From Bradyrhizobium sp. SSBR45G (GTDB lineage: Bacteria > Pseudomonadota > Alphaproteobacteria > Rhizobiales > Xanthobacteraceae): 64,000 nucleotides of DNA. The notes beneath the pieces were generated by a model. The model did no database searches and had not been told where the DNA came from. It saw only the letters and a program-made list of their open reading frames with translations. The translations under genes and the position numbers were made by a program. The stretch spans positions 1 to 64,000 of the forward strand of contig NZ_BSCT01000043.1 in assembly GCF_030159255.1 (NCBI RefSeq). The letters are read 5' to 3'. Shown in pieces: positions 1-7,591 of this stretch (positions are counted from its first letter, which is position 1; each line of letters opens with the position of its first letter).

Positions 1-71
1 CAGCCCCCGCGGCGTAAGCTCAGCTGCGAACTCAAATTGGCTCACAAGCTCTACGTTTCTACATGTTCCTG

Positions 72-94
72 CTGCCGAACTACTTGTTCGGCAG
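72..94 (-). other. Stem-loop overlapping the aspS stop codon
   Basis: A perfect 9-bp stem (CTGCCGAAC and its complement) with a 5-nt loop spans the last codons and stop codon of aspS. No T-run follows it on either strand, so it is not a canonical intrinsic terminator. It could protect the 3' end of the mRNA, assist Rho termination or be chance. The stem is seen directly; any role is inference. Confidence 0.4.
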
Positions 95-1852
95 GTTGGT
101 CTTGATGTGCAGCTCGCGCAGCTGCTTGGTCGAAGCTTCCGACGGCGCGCCCATCAAGAGGTCCATGGCCTGCTGGTTCATCGGGAACAGCGAGATCTCG
201 CGCAGATTGTTGGTGCCACAGAGCAGCATCACGATGCGGTCGACGCCGGCGGCCATGCCGCCATGCGGCGGCGCGCCGTACTGGAAGGCGCGGTACATGC
301 CGCCGAAGCGGTCGACCACTTCCTGCTCGCCATAGCCAGCGATCTCGAACGCCTTCACCATCGCTTCCGGCTTGTGGTTGCGGATGCCGCCGGAGGCGAT
401 CTCATAGCCGTTGCAGGCGATGTCGTACTGGAACGCCTTGATGGTCAGCGGGTCCTGTGACTTCAGCGCGTCGAGGCCGCCCTGCGGCATCGAGAACGGG
501 TTGTGCGAGAAGTCGACCTTCTTGTCGTCCTCATTGTACTCGTACATCGGGAAGTCGACGATCCAGGCCAGCGCGAAGCGGTCCTTGTCGATCAGGTTCA
601 GCTCCTCGCCGACCCGGGTGCGGGCGAGGCCTGCGAACTTCCAGAACTTGTCGGGATCGCCGGCGACGAAGAAGGCGGCATCGCCCTCCTTGGTGCCGAG
701 TTGCGTCCTGATCGCCGCCGTGCGCTCGGGGCCGATGTTGTTGGCGAGCGGACCCGCGCCCTCGCCGCCCTCGCGCCACATGATGTAGCCGAGGCCGGGC
801 TGGCCTTCGCCCTGCGCCCACGAATTCATGCGGTCGCAGAACGCGCGGCTGCCGCCCGATGGCGCGGGAATCGCCCAGACCTGGTTCTTCGGGTCTTCGA
901 GCATGCGCGCAAACACCTTGAAGCCGGAGCCGCGGAAGTGCTCGGAGACGTCCTGCATCTCGATCGGGTTGCGCAGGTCCGGCTTGTCGGTGCCGTATTT
1001 GCGCAGCGCCTGCGCGAACGGAATGCGCGGCCAGCCCTTGGTGACCGGCTTGCCCTTGGCGAACTCCTCGAACACGCCGGTGACGACCGGCTCCAGCGCC
1101 GCGAACACGTCCTCCTGCTCGACGAAGCTCATCTCGACGTCGAGCTGATAGAACTCGCCCGGCAGGCGGTCGGCGCGCGGATCCTCGTCGCGGAAGCATG
1201 GCGCGATCTGGAAATAGCGGTCGAAGCCCGACATCATCAGCAGCTGCTTGTACTGCTGCGGCGCCTGAGGCAGCGCGTAGAACTTGCCGGGATGGATGCG
1301 CGACGGCACCAGGAAGTCGCGCGCGCCCTCCGGCGAGGACGCGGTCAGGATCGGCGTCTGGAATTCGAAGAAGCCCTGCTCCTTCATGCGCCGGCGCATC
1401 GAATCGATGATCGCGCCGCGGGTCATGATGTTCTGGTGCAGCTTGTCGCGGCGCAGGTCGAGGAAGCGGTATTTCAGCCGGATGTCCTCGGGGTATTCCT
1501 GCTCGCCGAACACCGGCAGCGGCAGCTCGGCCGCGGGGCCCAGCACCTCGATGTCGGCGACATAGAGCTCGACCTGCCCGGTCGGCAGCTCGGCATTGTC
1601 GGTGCCCTCGGGACGGCGGCGGACCTTGCCTTCCATGCGCACGACCCACTCCGAGCGCAGCTTCTCGGCGAGGCCGAACGCCTTGGAGTCGGGATCGACG
1701 ACGCACTGGGTGAGGCCGTAATGGTCGCGCAAATCGACGAACAGCACGCCGCCATGGTCGCGGATGCGATGGCACCAGCCGGACAGCCGGACCGTCTCTC
1801 CGATGTTGCTGTCGCGGAGCGCGCCGCAGGTATGGGTCCGGTAGCGATGCAT
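80..1852 (-). CDS. aspS: Aspartate-tRNA ligase (class II)
   Basis: Charges tRNA-Asp with aspartate in the cytoplasm. Alphaproteobacterial enzymes are often non-discriminating and also make Asp-tRNA-Asn, but that is not readable here. At 590 aa it has the bacterial length. An N-terminal OB-fold anticodon-binding domain covers about residues 1-110, class II motif 2 is at FRDED (220-224), the bacterial GAD insertion lies in the middle, and motif 3 (GMAAGVDRIVML) is near the C-terminus. The ATG at 1852 gives the usual N-terminus (MHRYRTHTCG). The gene is transcribed away from selO, and the 263-nt gap between them must hold both promoters. Confidence 0.98.
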   Translation of the reverse strand: MHRYRTHTCGALRDSNIGETVRLSGWCHRIRDHGGVLFVDLRDHYGLTQCVVDPDSKAFGLAEKLRSEWVVRMEGKVRRRPEGTDNAELPTGQVELYVADIEVLGPAAELPLPVFGEQEYPEDIRLKYRFLDLRRDKLHQNIMTRGAIIDSMRRRMKEQGFFEFQTPILTASSPEGARDFLVPSRIHPGKFYALPQAPQQYKQLLMMSGFDRYFQIAPCFRDEDPRADRLPGEFYQLDVEMSFVEQEDVFAALEPVVTGVFEEFAKGKPVTKGWPRIPFAQALRKYGTDKPDLRNPIEMQDVSEHFRGSGFKVFARMLEDPKNQVWAIPAPSGGSRAFCDRMNSWAQGEGQPGLGYIMWREGGEGAGPLANNIGPERTAAIRTQLGTKEGDAAFFVAGDPDKFWKFAGLARTRVGEELNLIDKDRFALAWIVDFPMYEYNEDDKKVDFSHNPFSMPQGGLDALKSQDPLTIKAFQYDIACNGYEIASGGIRNHKPEAMVKAFEIAGYGEQEVVDRFGGMYRAFQYGAPPHGGMAAGVDRIVMLLCGTNNLREISLFPMNQQAMDLLMGAPSEASTKQLRELHIKTNLPNK

Positions 1853-2115
1853 GGTCGTCCTGAATGGTCGTCGTGAGGAAAAGGAATCGGTGCAGCCTCG
1901 AAGGCGCGTTCCGAATGCGCGCAGGGTTTAGCCGAGCCGCCCCGGCGCGGCAACCGACGCGTCGGGCCTTTTCCGCCCCAAGGCGGCAAAAGCCGCTGAT
2001 CCCCATCCGCTGCGCCGGCCGGGCGCCCTGCCGCCGAAATGAGCTGGCGCCGAAGCGCTCATCTGACGGTCGTTTGGGCTCGAAAAGCGACGCCCGCGGG
2101 CTTATCTTGGACGGT

Positions 2116-3591
2116 ATGACCGTGCATTTCCCCTTCCAGAACTCCTACGCTGCGCTGCCGGACAATTTCTTTGCCCGGGTGGCCCCCACGCCCGTCGCCG
2201 CGCCGCGGCTGATCAAGCTGAACCGGCCGCTGGCCGAGGAGCTGGGCCTCGATCCGGCCGAGCTGGAGACCGCCGAGGGCGCCGCGATCCTGGCCGGCAA
2301 GACCGTGCCCGAGGGCGCCGAGCCGATCGCGATGGCCTATGCCGGGCACCAGTTCGGGCATTTCGTCCCGCAGCTCGGCGACGGCCGGGCAATCCTGCTC
2401 GGCGAGGTGGTCGACAAGAACGGCGTCCGCCGCGACATCCAGCTCAAGGGCTCCGGCCCGACCCCGTTTTCGCGCCGCGGCGACGGCCGCGCGGCGCTCG
2501 GGCCGGTGTTGCGCGAATACATCGTCAGCGAGGCGATGGCCGCGCTGGGCATTCCAACCACCCGGTCGCTTGCGGCGGTGGTTACCGGCGAGCAGGTCTA
2601 TCGCGGCACGGCGCTGCCCGGCGCGGTGCTGACGCGGGTCGCGACCAGCCATATCCGGGTCGGCACGTTCCAGTATTTTGCGGCCCGCCAGGACACCGAG
2701 GCGGTACGCCGGCTCGCCGACCACGTCATCAGCCGGCACTATCCGGACCTCGCCGGCACCGAGCGGCCCTATCACGCGCTGCTCGATGCGGTGATCGCAC
2801 GCCAGGCCCGGCTGATCGCCGACTGGCTGCTGATCGGCTTCATCCATGGCGTGATGAACACCGACAACAGCTCGGTGTCGGGGGAGACCATCGATTACGG
2901 TCCCTGCGCCTTCATGGACGCCTACGACCCCAAGCAGGTGTTCTCCTCGATCGACGAGTTCGGCCGCTACGCCTTCGCCAATCAGCCGCGCATCGGCATG
3001 TGGAACCTGACCCGGCTCGCCGAATGCCTGCTGCCGCTGTTCGGCAGTGACAAGGACCAGGCGGTCAAGGAGGCCGAGGCGGCGCTCGACGGCTTCGCCG
3101 CCCAGTTCACCGACGCGCACCAGGCGGGGCTGCGCCGCAAGCTCGGCCTGTTCGCGACCCGCGAGGGCGACCAGCCGCTGGCCCAGACGCTGTTCGACGC
3201 GATGGCAGCTGGCAGGGCCGATTTCACCCTGACTTTCCGCCGGCTCAGCGAGGCGGCCGGAACTGGCGATCTCAGCGAGGTCCGCGCCTTGTTCGAGGAT
3301 CCCACTGGTTTCGACGAATGGGCGGCACGCTGGCAGCAGCGCCTCGCCGAGGAGCCGCAGACGCCGGCCGAGCGCCGCGAGGCCATGCGCAAGGTCAATC
3401 CGGCCTTCATCCCGCGCAACCACCGCATCGAGGCTGTGATCACGGCGGCGGTGGAGAACGACGATTACAAGCCGTTCGAGGAGCTGCATGCGGTGCTGAC
3501 GAAGCCCTATGACGACCAGCCGGAGTTCGTCGCCTACGCCGAGCCGCCCCAGCCCGAGGAGCGCGTGATGCAGACCTTCTGCGGCACGTAG
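2116..3591 (+). CDS. selO: Protein adenylyltransferase SelO (YdiU/UPF0061 family)
   Basis: A pseudokinase-fold enzyme which, in characterised members, transfers AMP to Ser/Thr/Tyr of target proteins and takes part in oxidative-stress responses. Visible landmarks are LGDGRAILLGEV (about 88-98), the nucleotide-binding KGSGPTPFSRRGDGRA (111-126) and the catalytic/metal segment HGVMNTDN followed by DYGP (about 243-260). The reading frame is open 84 codons further upstream, but the ATG at 2116 gives 491 aa, the normal family size, and begins with the conserved MTVHFPFQNSYA. E. coli SelO carries a C-terminal selenocysteine or cysteine; this protein ends in FCGT, so a Cys sits third from the end as in Cys-type homologues. 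Confidence 0.95.
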   Translation: MTVHFPFQNSYAALPDNFFARVAPTPVAAPRLIKLNRPLAEELGLDPAELETAEGAAILAGKTVPEGAEPIAMAYAGHQFGHFVPQLGDGRAILLGEVVDKNGVRRDIQLKGSGPTPFSRRGDGRAALGPVLREYIVSEAMAALGIPTTRSLAAVVTGEQVYRGTALPGAVLTRVATSHIRVGTFQYFAARQDTEAVRRLADHVISRHYPDLAGTERPYHALLDAVIARQARLIADWLLIGFIHGVMNTDNSSVSGETIDYGPCAFMDAYDPKQVFSSIDEFGRYAFANQPRIGMWNLTRLAECLLPLFGSDKDQAVKEAEAALDGFAAQFTDAHQAGLRRKLGLFATREGDQPLAQTLFDAMAAGRADFTLTFRRLSEAAGTGDLSEVRALFEDPTGFDEWAARWQQRLAEEPQTPAERREAMRKVNPAFIPRNHRIEAVITAAVENDDYKPFEELHAVLTKPYDDQPEFVAYAEPPQPEERVMQTFCGT

Positions 3592-4001
3592 CACGCGGTC
3601 TTAACCTCGCGTCCACCATCGCCCTGACAGCGATCGGGTCCTTAAGAAACCATCAACGCAGCCCCGACAAGTTGAAGCAACAACTCGGGGAGGTCGCAAA
3701 CGTGGACGCGCTGGTGTTCGAATTCATGGGTCTGGCGATGATCGCCCTGTGTCTGATCGTGCTGGCTGTCCCCTCCGCACGCCGCTCTTCGGGCCGGGTC
3801 CGGCACCACTGAGCGGCTCGCCCGGCCGGCCGGTGGCCCGGCATCGTCAACCATAGAGCGATCAAGCGGTACGGTGGCGCTTGCGTTCCGGCCTGATTGG
3901 GCCGACAAGCGGAGACGAATTTCGTTCCCCATCCTTTGCCGACACCCTTGACTTGTCAGCGTTTTCGGACGACGGCGTAAGTGCCCCGTCATGGATCGTT
4001 C
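3592..4001. other. selO-rnd intergenic region
   Basis: 410 nt separate selO from rnd. The only gene candidate is the microprotein ORF at 3702-3812. The rest contains no convincing terminator or promoter. A TTGACT hexamer near 3950 has no matching -10 at normal spacing. Confidence 0.4.
3702..3812 (+). CDS. Possible 36-aa single-span membrane microprotein
   Basis: A GTG-started ORF of 36 codons preceded by a strong ribosome binding site (GGGGAGG, 8 nt before the GTG). It predicts one hydrophobic helix (FMGLAMIALCLIVLAV) followed by a basic tail (RRSSGRVRHH), the layout of many bacterial membrane microproteins. I do not recognise a family. The good Shine-Dalgarno and coherent topology support it; its small size and the absence of a comparison keep confidence low. 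Confidence 0.42.
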   Translation: MDALVFEFMGLAMIALCLIVLAVPSARRSSGRVRHH

Positions 4002-5150
4002 ATGGACTTGATCACCACCACTGCGGATCTTGCAGCCGCCTGCGCCCGCCTCGCCCAGCACCCGGTCATCACCGTCGATACCGAGTTCCTGCGGGAGACC
4101 ACCTATTACCCCCTGCTCTGCGTCGTGCAGATGGCGAGCCCGGACGAAGCGCTGGTCATCGACGCGCTGGCCGAGGGCATCGATCTCAAGCCGTTCTTCG
4201 AGCTGATGGCGAACGAGAAGGTGCTCAAGGTCTTCCACGCCGCACGCCAGGACATCGAGATCATCTGGCATCAGGCCGGCATCGTGCCGCATCCGATCTT
4301 CGACACCCAGGTCGCTGCGATGGTGCTCGGATACGGCGACAGCATCGCCTATGACCAGCTGGTCGAACGCATCACCGGCCACCGCCCCGACAAGACCCAC
4401 CGCTTCACCGACTGGTCGCGCCGGCCGCTGACCAAGGAGCAGGCGCACTACGCCGAGGCGGACGTCACCCATCTCCGCGACGTGTTCGCAGCGCTGGATG
4501 CCGACCTGAAGAAGCGCAAGCGCAGCGACTGGGTCAGCGAGGAGATGGAAATCCTGACCTCGCCGAAGACCTACGACTTCCATCCCGAGCGCGCCTGGGA
4601 ACGGCTGAAGACGCGCGTCCGCAAGCCGAAGGAGCTCGCGGTGCTGATCGAGGTCGCCGCCTGGCGCGAGCAGGAGGCGCAGAGCCGCGACGTCCCGCGC
4701 AGCCGCGTCATGAAGGACGATGCGGTCGGCGACATCGCCACCCACGCGCCAACCACGATCGAGAAGCTCGGCAGCCTGCGCTCGCTACCAAAGGGCTTCG
4801 AGCGCTCCAAATGGGGCGCCGACATCGTTGCCGCCGTGCAGCGCGGGCTGGCGCGCGATCCCGCAGCACTGCCGAAGCTGGAAAAGCCGCGCAACAATTC
4901 CAACGGCGCGGCGATCGTCGAGCTGCTCAAGGTGCTGCTGCGCATGACCTCGGAGCGTCATGCCGTCGCCAGCAAGGTGATCGCGACGGTCGACGACCTC
5001 GAGCAGATCGCGGCCGACGACGAGGCCGATGTTGCCGCGCTGCAGGGCTGGCGGCGCGAGCTGTTCGGCGACGCCGCGCTGGCCTTGAAGCACGGCAAGC
5101 TCGCACTCGCCATCGACAAGGGCCGGGTCATCAGGGTCGACCGGGACTGA
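4002..5150 (+). CDS. rnd: Ribonuclease D
   Basis: A 3'-5' exoribonuclease for tRNA and small-RNA 3'-end maturation. The N-terminal DEDDy exonuclease domain shows all four metal ligands: Asp26 and Glu28 in DTEF, Asp84 in ARQDIEI, and the Tyr150-x3-Asp154 pair in HYAEADV. An HRDC domain follows at about residues 205-290, then a short C-terminal helical region as in E. coli RNase D. The ATG at 4002 gives 382 aa, matching the family. The frame also has a GTG 7 codons upstream, which is less likely. It appears monocistronic. Confidence 0.96.
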   Translation: MDLITTTADLAAACARLAQHPVITVDTEFLRETTYYPLLCVVQMASPDEALVIDALAEGIDLKPFFELMANEKVLKVFHAARQDIEIIWHQAGIVPHPIFDTQVAAMVLGYGDSIAYDQLVERITGHRPDKTHRFTDWSRRPLTKEQAHYAEADVTHLRDVFAALDADLKKRKRSDWVSEEMEILTSPKTYDFHPERAWERLKTRVRKPKELAVLIEVAAWREQEAQSRDVPRSRVMKDDAVGDIATHAPTTIEKLGSLRSLPKGFERSKWGADIVAAVQRGLARDPAALPKLEKPRNNSNGAAIVELLKVLLRMTSERHAVASKVIATVDDLEQIAADDEADVAALQGWRRELFGDAALALKHGKLALAIDKGRVIRVDRD

Positions 5151-5313
5151 CCGGTCGACAGCGTTCAGGTTGCTGCGCCCGAGAGTTACCGGTCCCAAAC
5201 GCTATCGGCTTAACGCGTTACCGGTCCGCGCGTTACTTGCCCGGGGCGTCACCCGGCCGAGAGTCACCCAGTTGATTGCGGATCGGGTTCCGCACGGCCA
5301 TGGTCACCGCACG

Positions 5314-5481
5314 TCATTCAGGGCCGGGCCGCCCCCTCAACTCCGCCTCGATTGTCTGGGATACCTCGACCAGGGCCAACGAAAGAATGTAGACGCTGGT
5401 CGGCAGGTTGAGCTGGCGGGCTTTCGCAATGGCCACCTGGAGGCTGCTCGCCAGCTCCTTGAGCTCTTCCTCTCGGGTCAT
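5314..5481 (-). CDS. Small conserved-type hypothetical protein (55 aa)
   Basis: An acidic-basic helical protein beginning MTREEELKELASSLQVAIAK. The frame extends upstream, but that part is low-complexity Ser/Arg sequence typical of non-coding extension, so the ATG at 5481 is preferred. It is divergent from the 58-aa gene starting at 5510, with only 28 nt between them. Leucine spacing suggests an amphipathic helix. No family is recognised. It resembles small proteins I associate with Bradyrhizobium, which is recollection and not a search. Confidence 0.55.
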   Translation of the reverse strand: MTREEELKELASSLQVAIAKARQLNLPTSVYILSLALVEVSQTIEAELRGRPGPE

Positions 5482-5509
5482 GTCGCGTTCTCGTTCCTGG
5501 AGCTGCCGC

Positions 5510-5686
5510 GTGAGCAAAGACGATTGCGAACCGCCAGAACAGAAGCTGCTGCGGCTGCTGAGCGAAAATCCTGTTGATTTGCACGTCGTCGAGGCGTTGC
5601 GCCTCGTGGTTGCATTCAACAAGATCATCGACCCGTCCGACCGCCGCATGGTGATCAACCTGGCCGAACGGCTCGCGGGGCGGTGA
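5510..5686 (+). CDS. Small conserved-type hypothetical protein (58 aa)
   Basis: A GTG start preceded by GGAG about 8 nt upstream gives a soluble 58-aa protein with a plausible mixed helical composition (EQKLLRLLSENPVDLHVVEA). The longer upstream frame is Ser/Arg-rich and overlaps the opposing gene, so it was trimmed. It is divergent from the 55-aa gene ending at 5314 and convergent with the isochorismatase-like gene whose stop is at 5689, only 2 nt away. Function unknown. Confidence 0.55.
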   Translation: MSKDDCEPPEQKLLRLLSENPVDLHVVEALRLVVAFNKIIDPSDRRMVINLAERLAGR

Positions 5687-5688
5687 GG

Positions 5689-6285
5689 TCAGCGCCGCCG
5701 CCCTGCCCGGGCCGCGAGCCGGCCGCTCGCCCCGGTCAGCTCCGCACTGTCGAGCACCCCGGCAAAATTGCCGATCACACGGGTGACGACCTGCTTGTAG
5801 GAGTCGGCATCGCCGGCGCAGGCCTTGCGGCACGCCACCGCGTCCCCGATCACCTGATAACGATGGCTGCGATGGAAGCCATCGACGACCGTGGAAAGGA
5901 TCGTCTCGTCCAGCGAGAACCCGAGCACGATGCAGCGGATGCTGCGCATGTTCGACATGTAGTCGGCGAACCGGGCCGAACTGTAGGCCGAGGGCAGCGG
6001 ATGCTCGAACGCAATCTCGCCGGGCCTCGGCTTGAAGTCATCGAGCCAGTTGGTCAGGTTGGAGGCCGGGTTGAACCAGGCCGCCTGCGCGATCCGCTTG
6101 AGGTGGACGACGGGCCACAGATTGTCGCGCCAGAGCGCGATCAGCTGCCGGCACCGGGCCGTGACGACGTCGCCGTCGGCGATCAGGTGCTTGCGTCCCT
6201 CGGCGAGATATTCGCACTGCAGATCGGCGCATAGCAGGACGGGCGGATCCGTCTCGGTCGCGACGAACAGATCGCCGCTCGACAT
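5689..6285 (-). CDS. Isochorismatase/cysteine-hydrolase fold protein, catalytic Cys missing
   Basis: A 198-aa protein with the isochorismatase-like fold. It has a first Asp motif (VLLCADLQCEY), a Lys motif (VVHLKR) and the segment IRCIVLGFSLDETILST, where family members usually have a Gly-x-x-Thr-x-x-Cys-Val loop. The nucleophilic Cys position reads Thr here, so ordinary cysteine-hydrolase chemistry is unlikely. True isochorismatases also lack this Cys. The ATG at 6285 overlaps the upstream TGA by one base (TGATG), so it is translationally coupled as the last gene of a three-gene leftward operon with two GNAT genes. The substrate cannot be read from sequence. Confidence 0.7.
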   Translation of the reverse strand: MSSGDLFVATETDPPVLLCADLQCEYLAEGRKHLIADGDVVTARCRQLIALWRDNLWPVVHLKRIAQAAWFNPASNLTNWLDDFKPRPGEIAFEHPLPSAYSSARFADYMSNMRSIRCIVLGFSLDETILSTVVDGFHRSHRYQVIGDAVACRKACAGDADSYKQVVTRVIGNFAGVLDSAELTGASGRLAARAGRRR

Positions 6286-6908
6286 CACGGTCTCGCTGCA
6301 GCGAAGTCGCGCAACGGCGATGACGCCGGCCGGCCGGCCGAGAGGTCAAGCACGCCGGGCCGATCCCAATCGCCCTCGGGCCGGATGATCATGTAGGGAT
6401 CGCTGTCGAGCGTGATGGCATCGTCGCACGGCTCGAGATCCAGCACCATCTCGGTGTAGGAAAAGTCGGAGAAGGTGAGCTTGCGATTGTGGCCGAGCGG
6501 CTTGGCGCCGAAATGCGCCCAGAAGTCGATGAGGCGATCCTGCGCATGGCCATAGGCCTTCTTGAAACCCTTGCGCCTGCAATAGTCGAGCGCATCACGC
6601 ACCAGCTTGAACGACAGCCGCGAGCGGCGATACTGGTGGCGGACCGCAAGCCGCTCGACCTTGGCGAACTCGCCGAAGAAGCGCACGCGTACGCATCCGG
6701 CCGGCTCCTTGCCGACAAAGCCGAGGAAGTGGGCCGCGACGAGATCATTGCCGTCGAACTCCTCCTCCATCGGACAATCCTGCTCGGTGAGATAGACGGC
6801 CGAGCGGATCGCCGTAACGAGCATCAGATCGTTCGGATCACGCGCGATGCGCACCGTGATCGCGCGTGGATTCGATTTCGTCATCTTGGCTGAACTACTG
6901 CCGTACAT
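6285..6908 (-). CDS. GNAT-fold acyltransferase, possibly autoinducer-synthase/FeeM-like
   Basis: A 207-aa protein whose core (VERLAVRHQYRRSRLSFKLV, then DALDYCRRKGFKKAYGHAQ) is GNAT motif A. The phosphate loop is degenerate: the usual Arg-Gly-x-Gly is replaced by Arg-Ser-Arg-Leu, as in atypical GNATs that use other acyl donors. The start at ATG 6908 is chosen because GGGAG lies 8 nt upstream; an internal ATG at 6884 lacks one. It overlaps the preceding gene by 14 nt and the following gene by 1 nt. Similarity to N-acyl amino acid or acyl-homoserine lactone synthases is a guess from fold and size. Confidence 0.68.
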   Translation of the reverse strand: MYGSSSAKMTKSNPRAITVRIARDPNDLMLVTAIRSAVYLTEQDCPMEEEFDGNDLVAAHFLGFVGKEPAGCVRVRFFGEFAKVERLAVRHQYRRSRLSFKLVRDALDYCRRKGFKKAYGHAQDRLIDFWAHFGAKPLGHNRKLTFSDFSYTEMVLDLEPCDDAITLDSDPYMIIRPEGDWDRPGVLDLSAGRPASSPLRDFAAARP

Positions 6909-7536
6909 CTGCAAGACTCCCTTTGTCGAAATGCGTCGTCGATTGAATCGGGGGGGCCGTCATCTCGGGCAGCCGGTTCCACGGCCGCTGATACCACCAG
7001 AGATCCGGCTGAAAGCTTGCGCGCGGCGTGAAGCCGAGTGCACTGAGAAAGGCACGCCCCTCGTCGCTCGAAGGTTGCGCGTAGTAATCTGCAGCCCGGT
7101 ATCTCGGTCCGCGCAGCACCTCTGCGACATTGCCGAGCCCGAGCGCGCCCCGTCCCTGAGCCACCAGCGCCCAGACGTAGATCGCCGCAGGCTCCTCGTC
7201 GGGCCGCGCCAGAAATCCGCGCGGCGGATTGTTCAAATTGAAATCATCCAGCAGCAGCGCATCCAGACCCTCACAGTTCAAATAGAGGAACGCGATGCCG
7301 CCGAGCAGCCGGCTGCCGCGGCACAGCACGAAAATCGAGGCCGGATCATGACGCAAGAACTCCGCAAGCTCGTGCTCGGATGCACGCACACCAGGAATTT
7401 CCCGCCTCGCCAACGCTGCGAGCTCGCCGAGCCGATCGGAGCCGACGGCTTGCGCCGTGATCAGATGAGTCCGCGGCAATGCGTCAAGCTGATGTCGCTC
7501 TGTGAATTCTGTGCTTCCGCGCTGCTGTTTCTGCAT
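6895..7536 (-). CDS. GNAT-like acetyltransferase, first gene of operon
   Basis: A 213-aa protein with a divergent GNAT layout: an N-terminal helix pair, a central strand pair (SIFVLCRGSRLLGGIAFLYL), a hydrophobic strand (AAIYVWALVAQGRGALGLG) leading into the acyl-CoA-binding helix, and a C-terminal ALGFTP segment typical of GNAT motif B. It is the promoter-proximal gene of a leftward three-gene operon and is divergent from the LysR regulator at 7592, with 55 nt between starts. Substrate unknown. Pairing two acyltransferases with an isochorismatase-like protein suggests a small-molecule biosynthetic or modification cassette. Confidence 0.6.
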   Translation of the reverse strand: MQKQQRGSTEFTERHQLDALPRTHLITAQAVGSDRLGELAALARREIPGVRASEHELAEFLRHDPASIFVLCRGSRLLGGIAFLYLNCEGLDALLLDDFNLNNPPRGFLARPDEEPAAIYVWALVAQGRGALGLGNVAEVLRGPRYRAADYYAQPSSDEGRAFLSALGFTPRASFQPDLWWYQRPWNRLPEMTAPPIQSTTHFDKGSLADVRQ

Positions 7537-7556
7537 CTATGTTTCCAGCTTGGCTT

Positions 7557-7570
7557 TGATGACGTCATCA
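7557..7570. promoter_or_regulatory. 14-bp palindrome between the acyltransferase operon and LysR gene
   Basis: TGATGACGTCATCA is a perfect palindrome located in the 55-nt divergent gap, 21 nt from either start codon side. LysR-type proteins commonly bind dyad-symmetric sites in such gaps, repressing their own gene and activating the divergent one. The symmetry is seen directly; binding by the adjacent regulator is inferred. Confidence 0.55.
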
Positions 7571-7591
7571 TACTAGTCGGGGCTCGAGTGT

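Noticed and set aside
503..1876. 457-codon open frame on the plus strand opposite aspS
   Set aside because: Antisense shadow of aspS with His/Arg/Ala-biased composition; the aspS frame has complete family motifs.
2059..3594. 511-codon open frame opposite selO
   Set aside because: Antisense shadow caused by high third-position G+C; no family-like segment, while the plus frame is a full SelO.
5151..5313. Repeated GTTACCGGTCC-like and GTCACCCGG-like words after rnd
   Set aside because: Copies are imperfect and irregularly spaced; no consistent unit or direct-repeat array could be defined.
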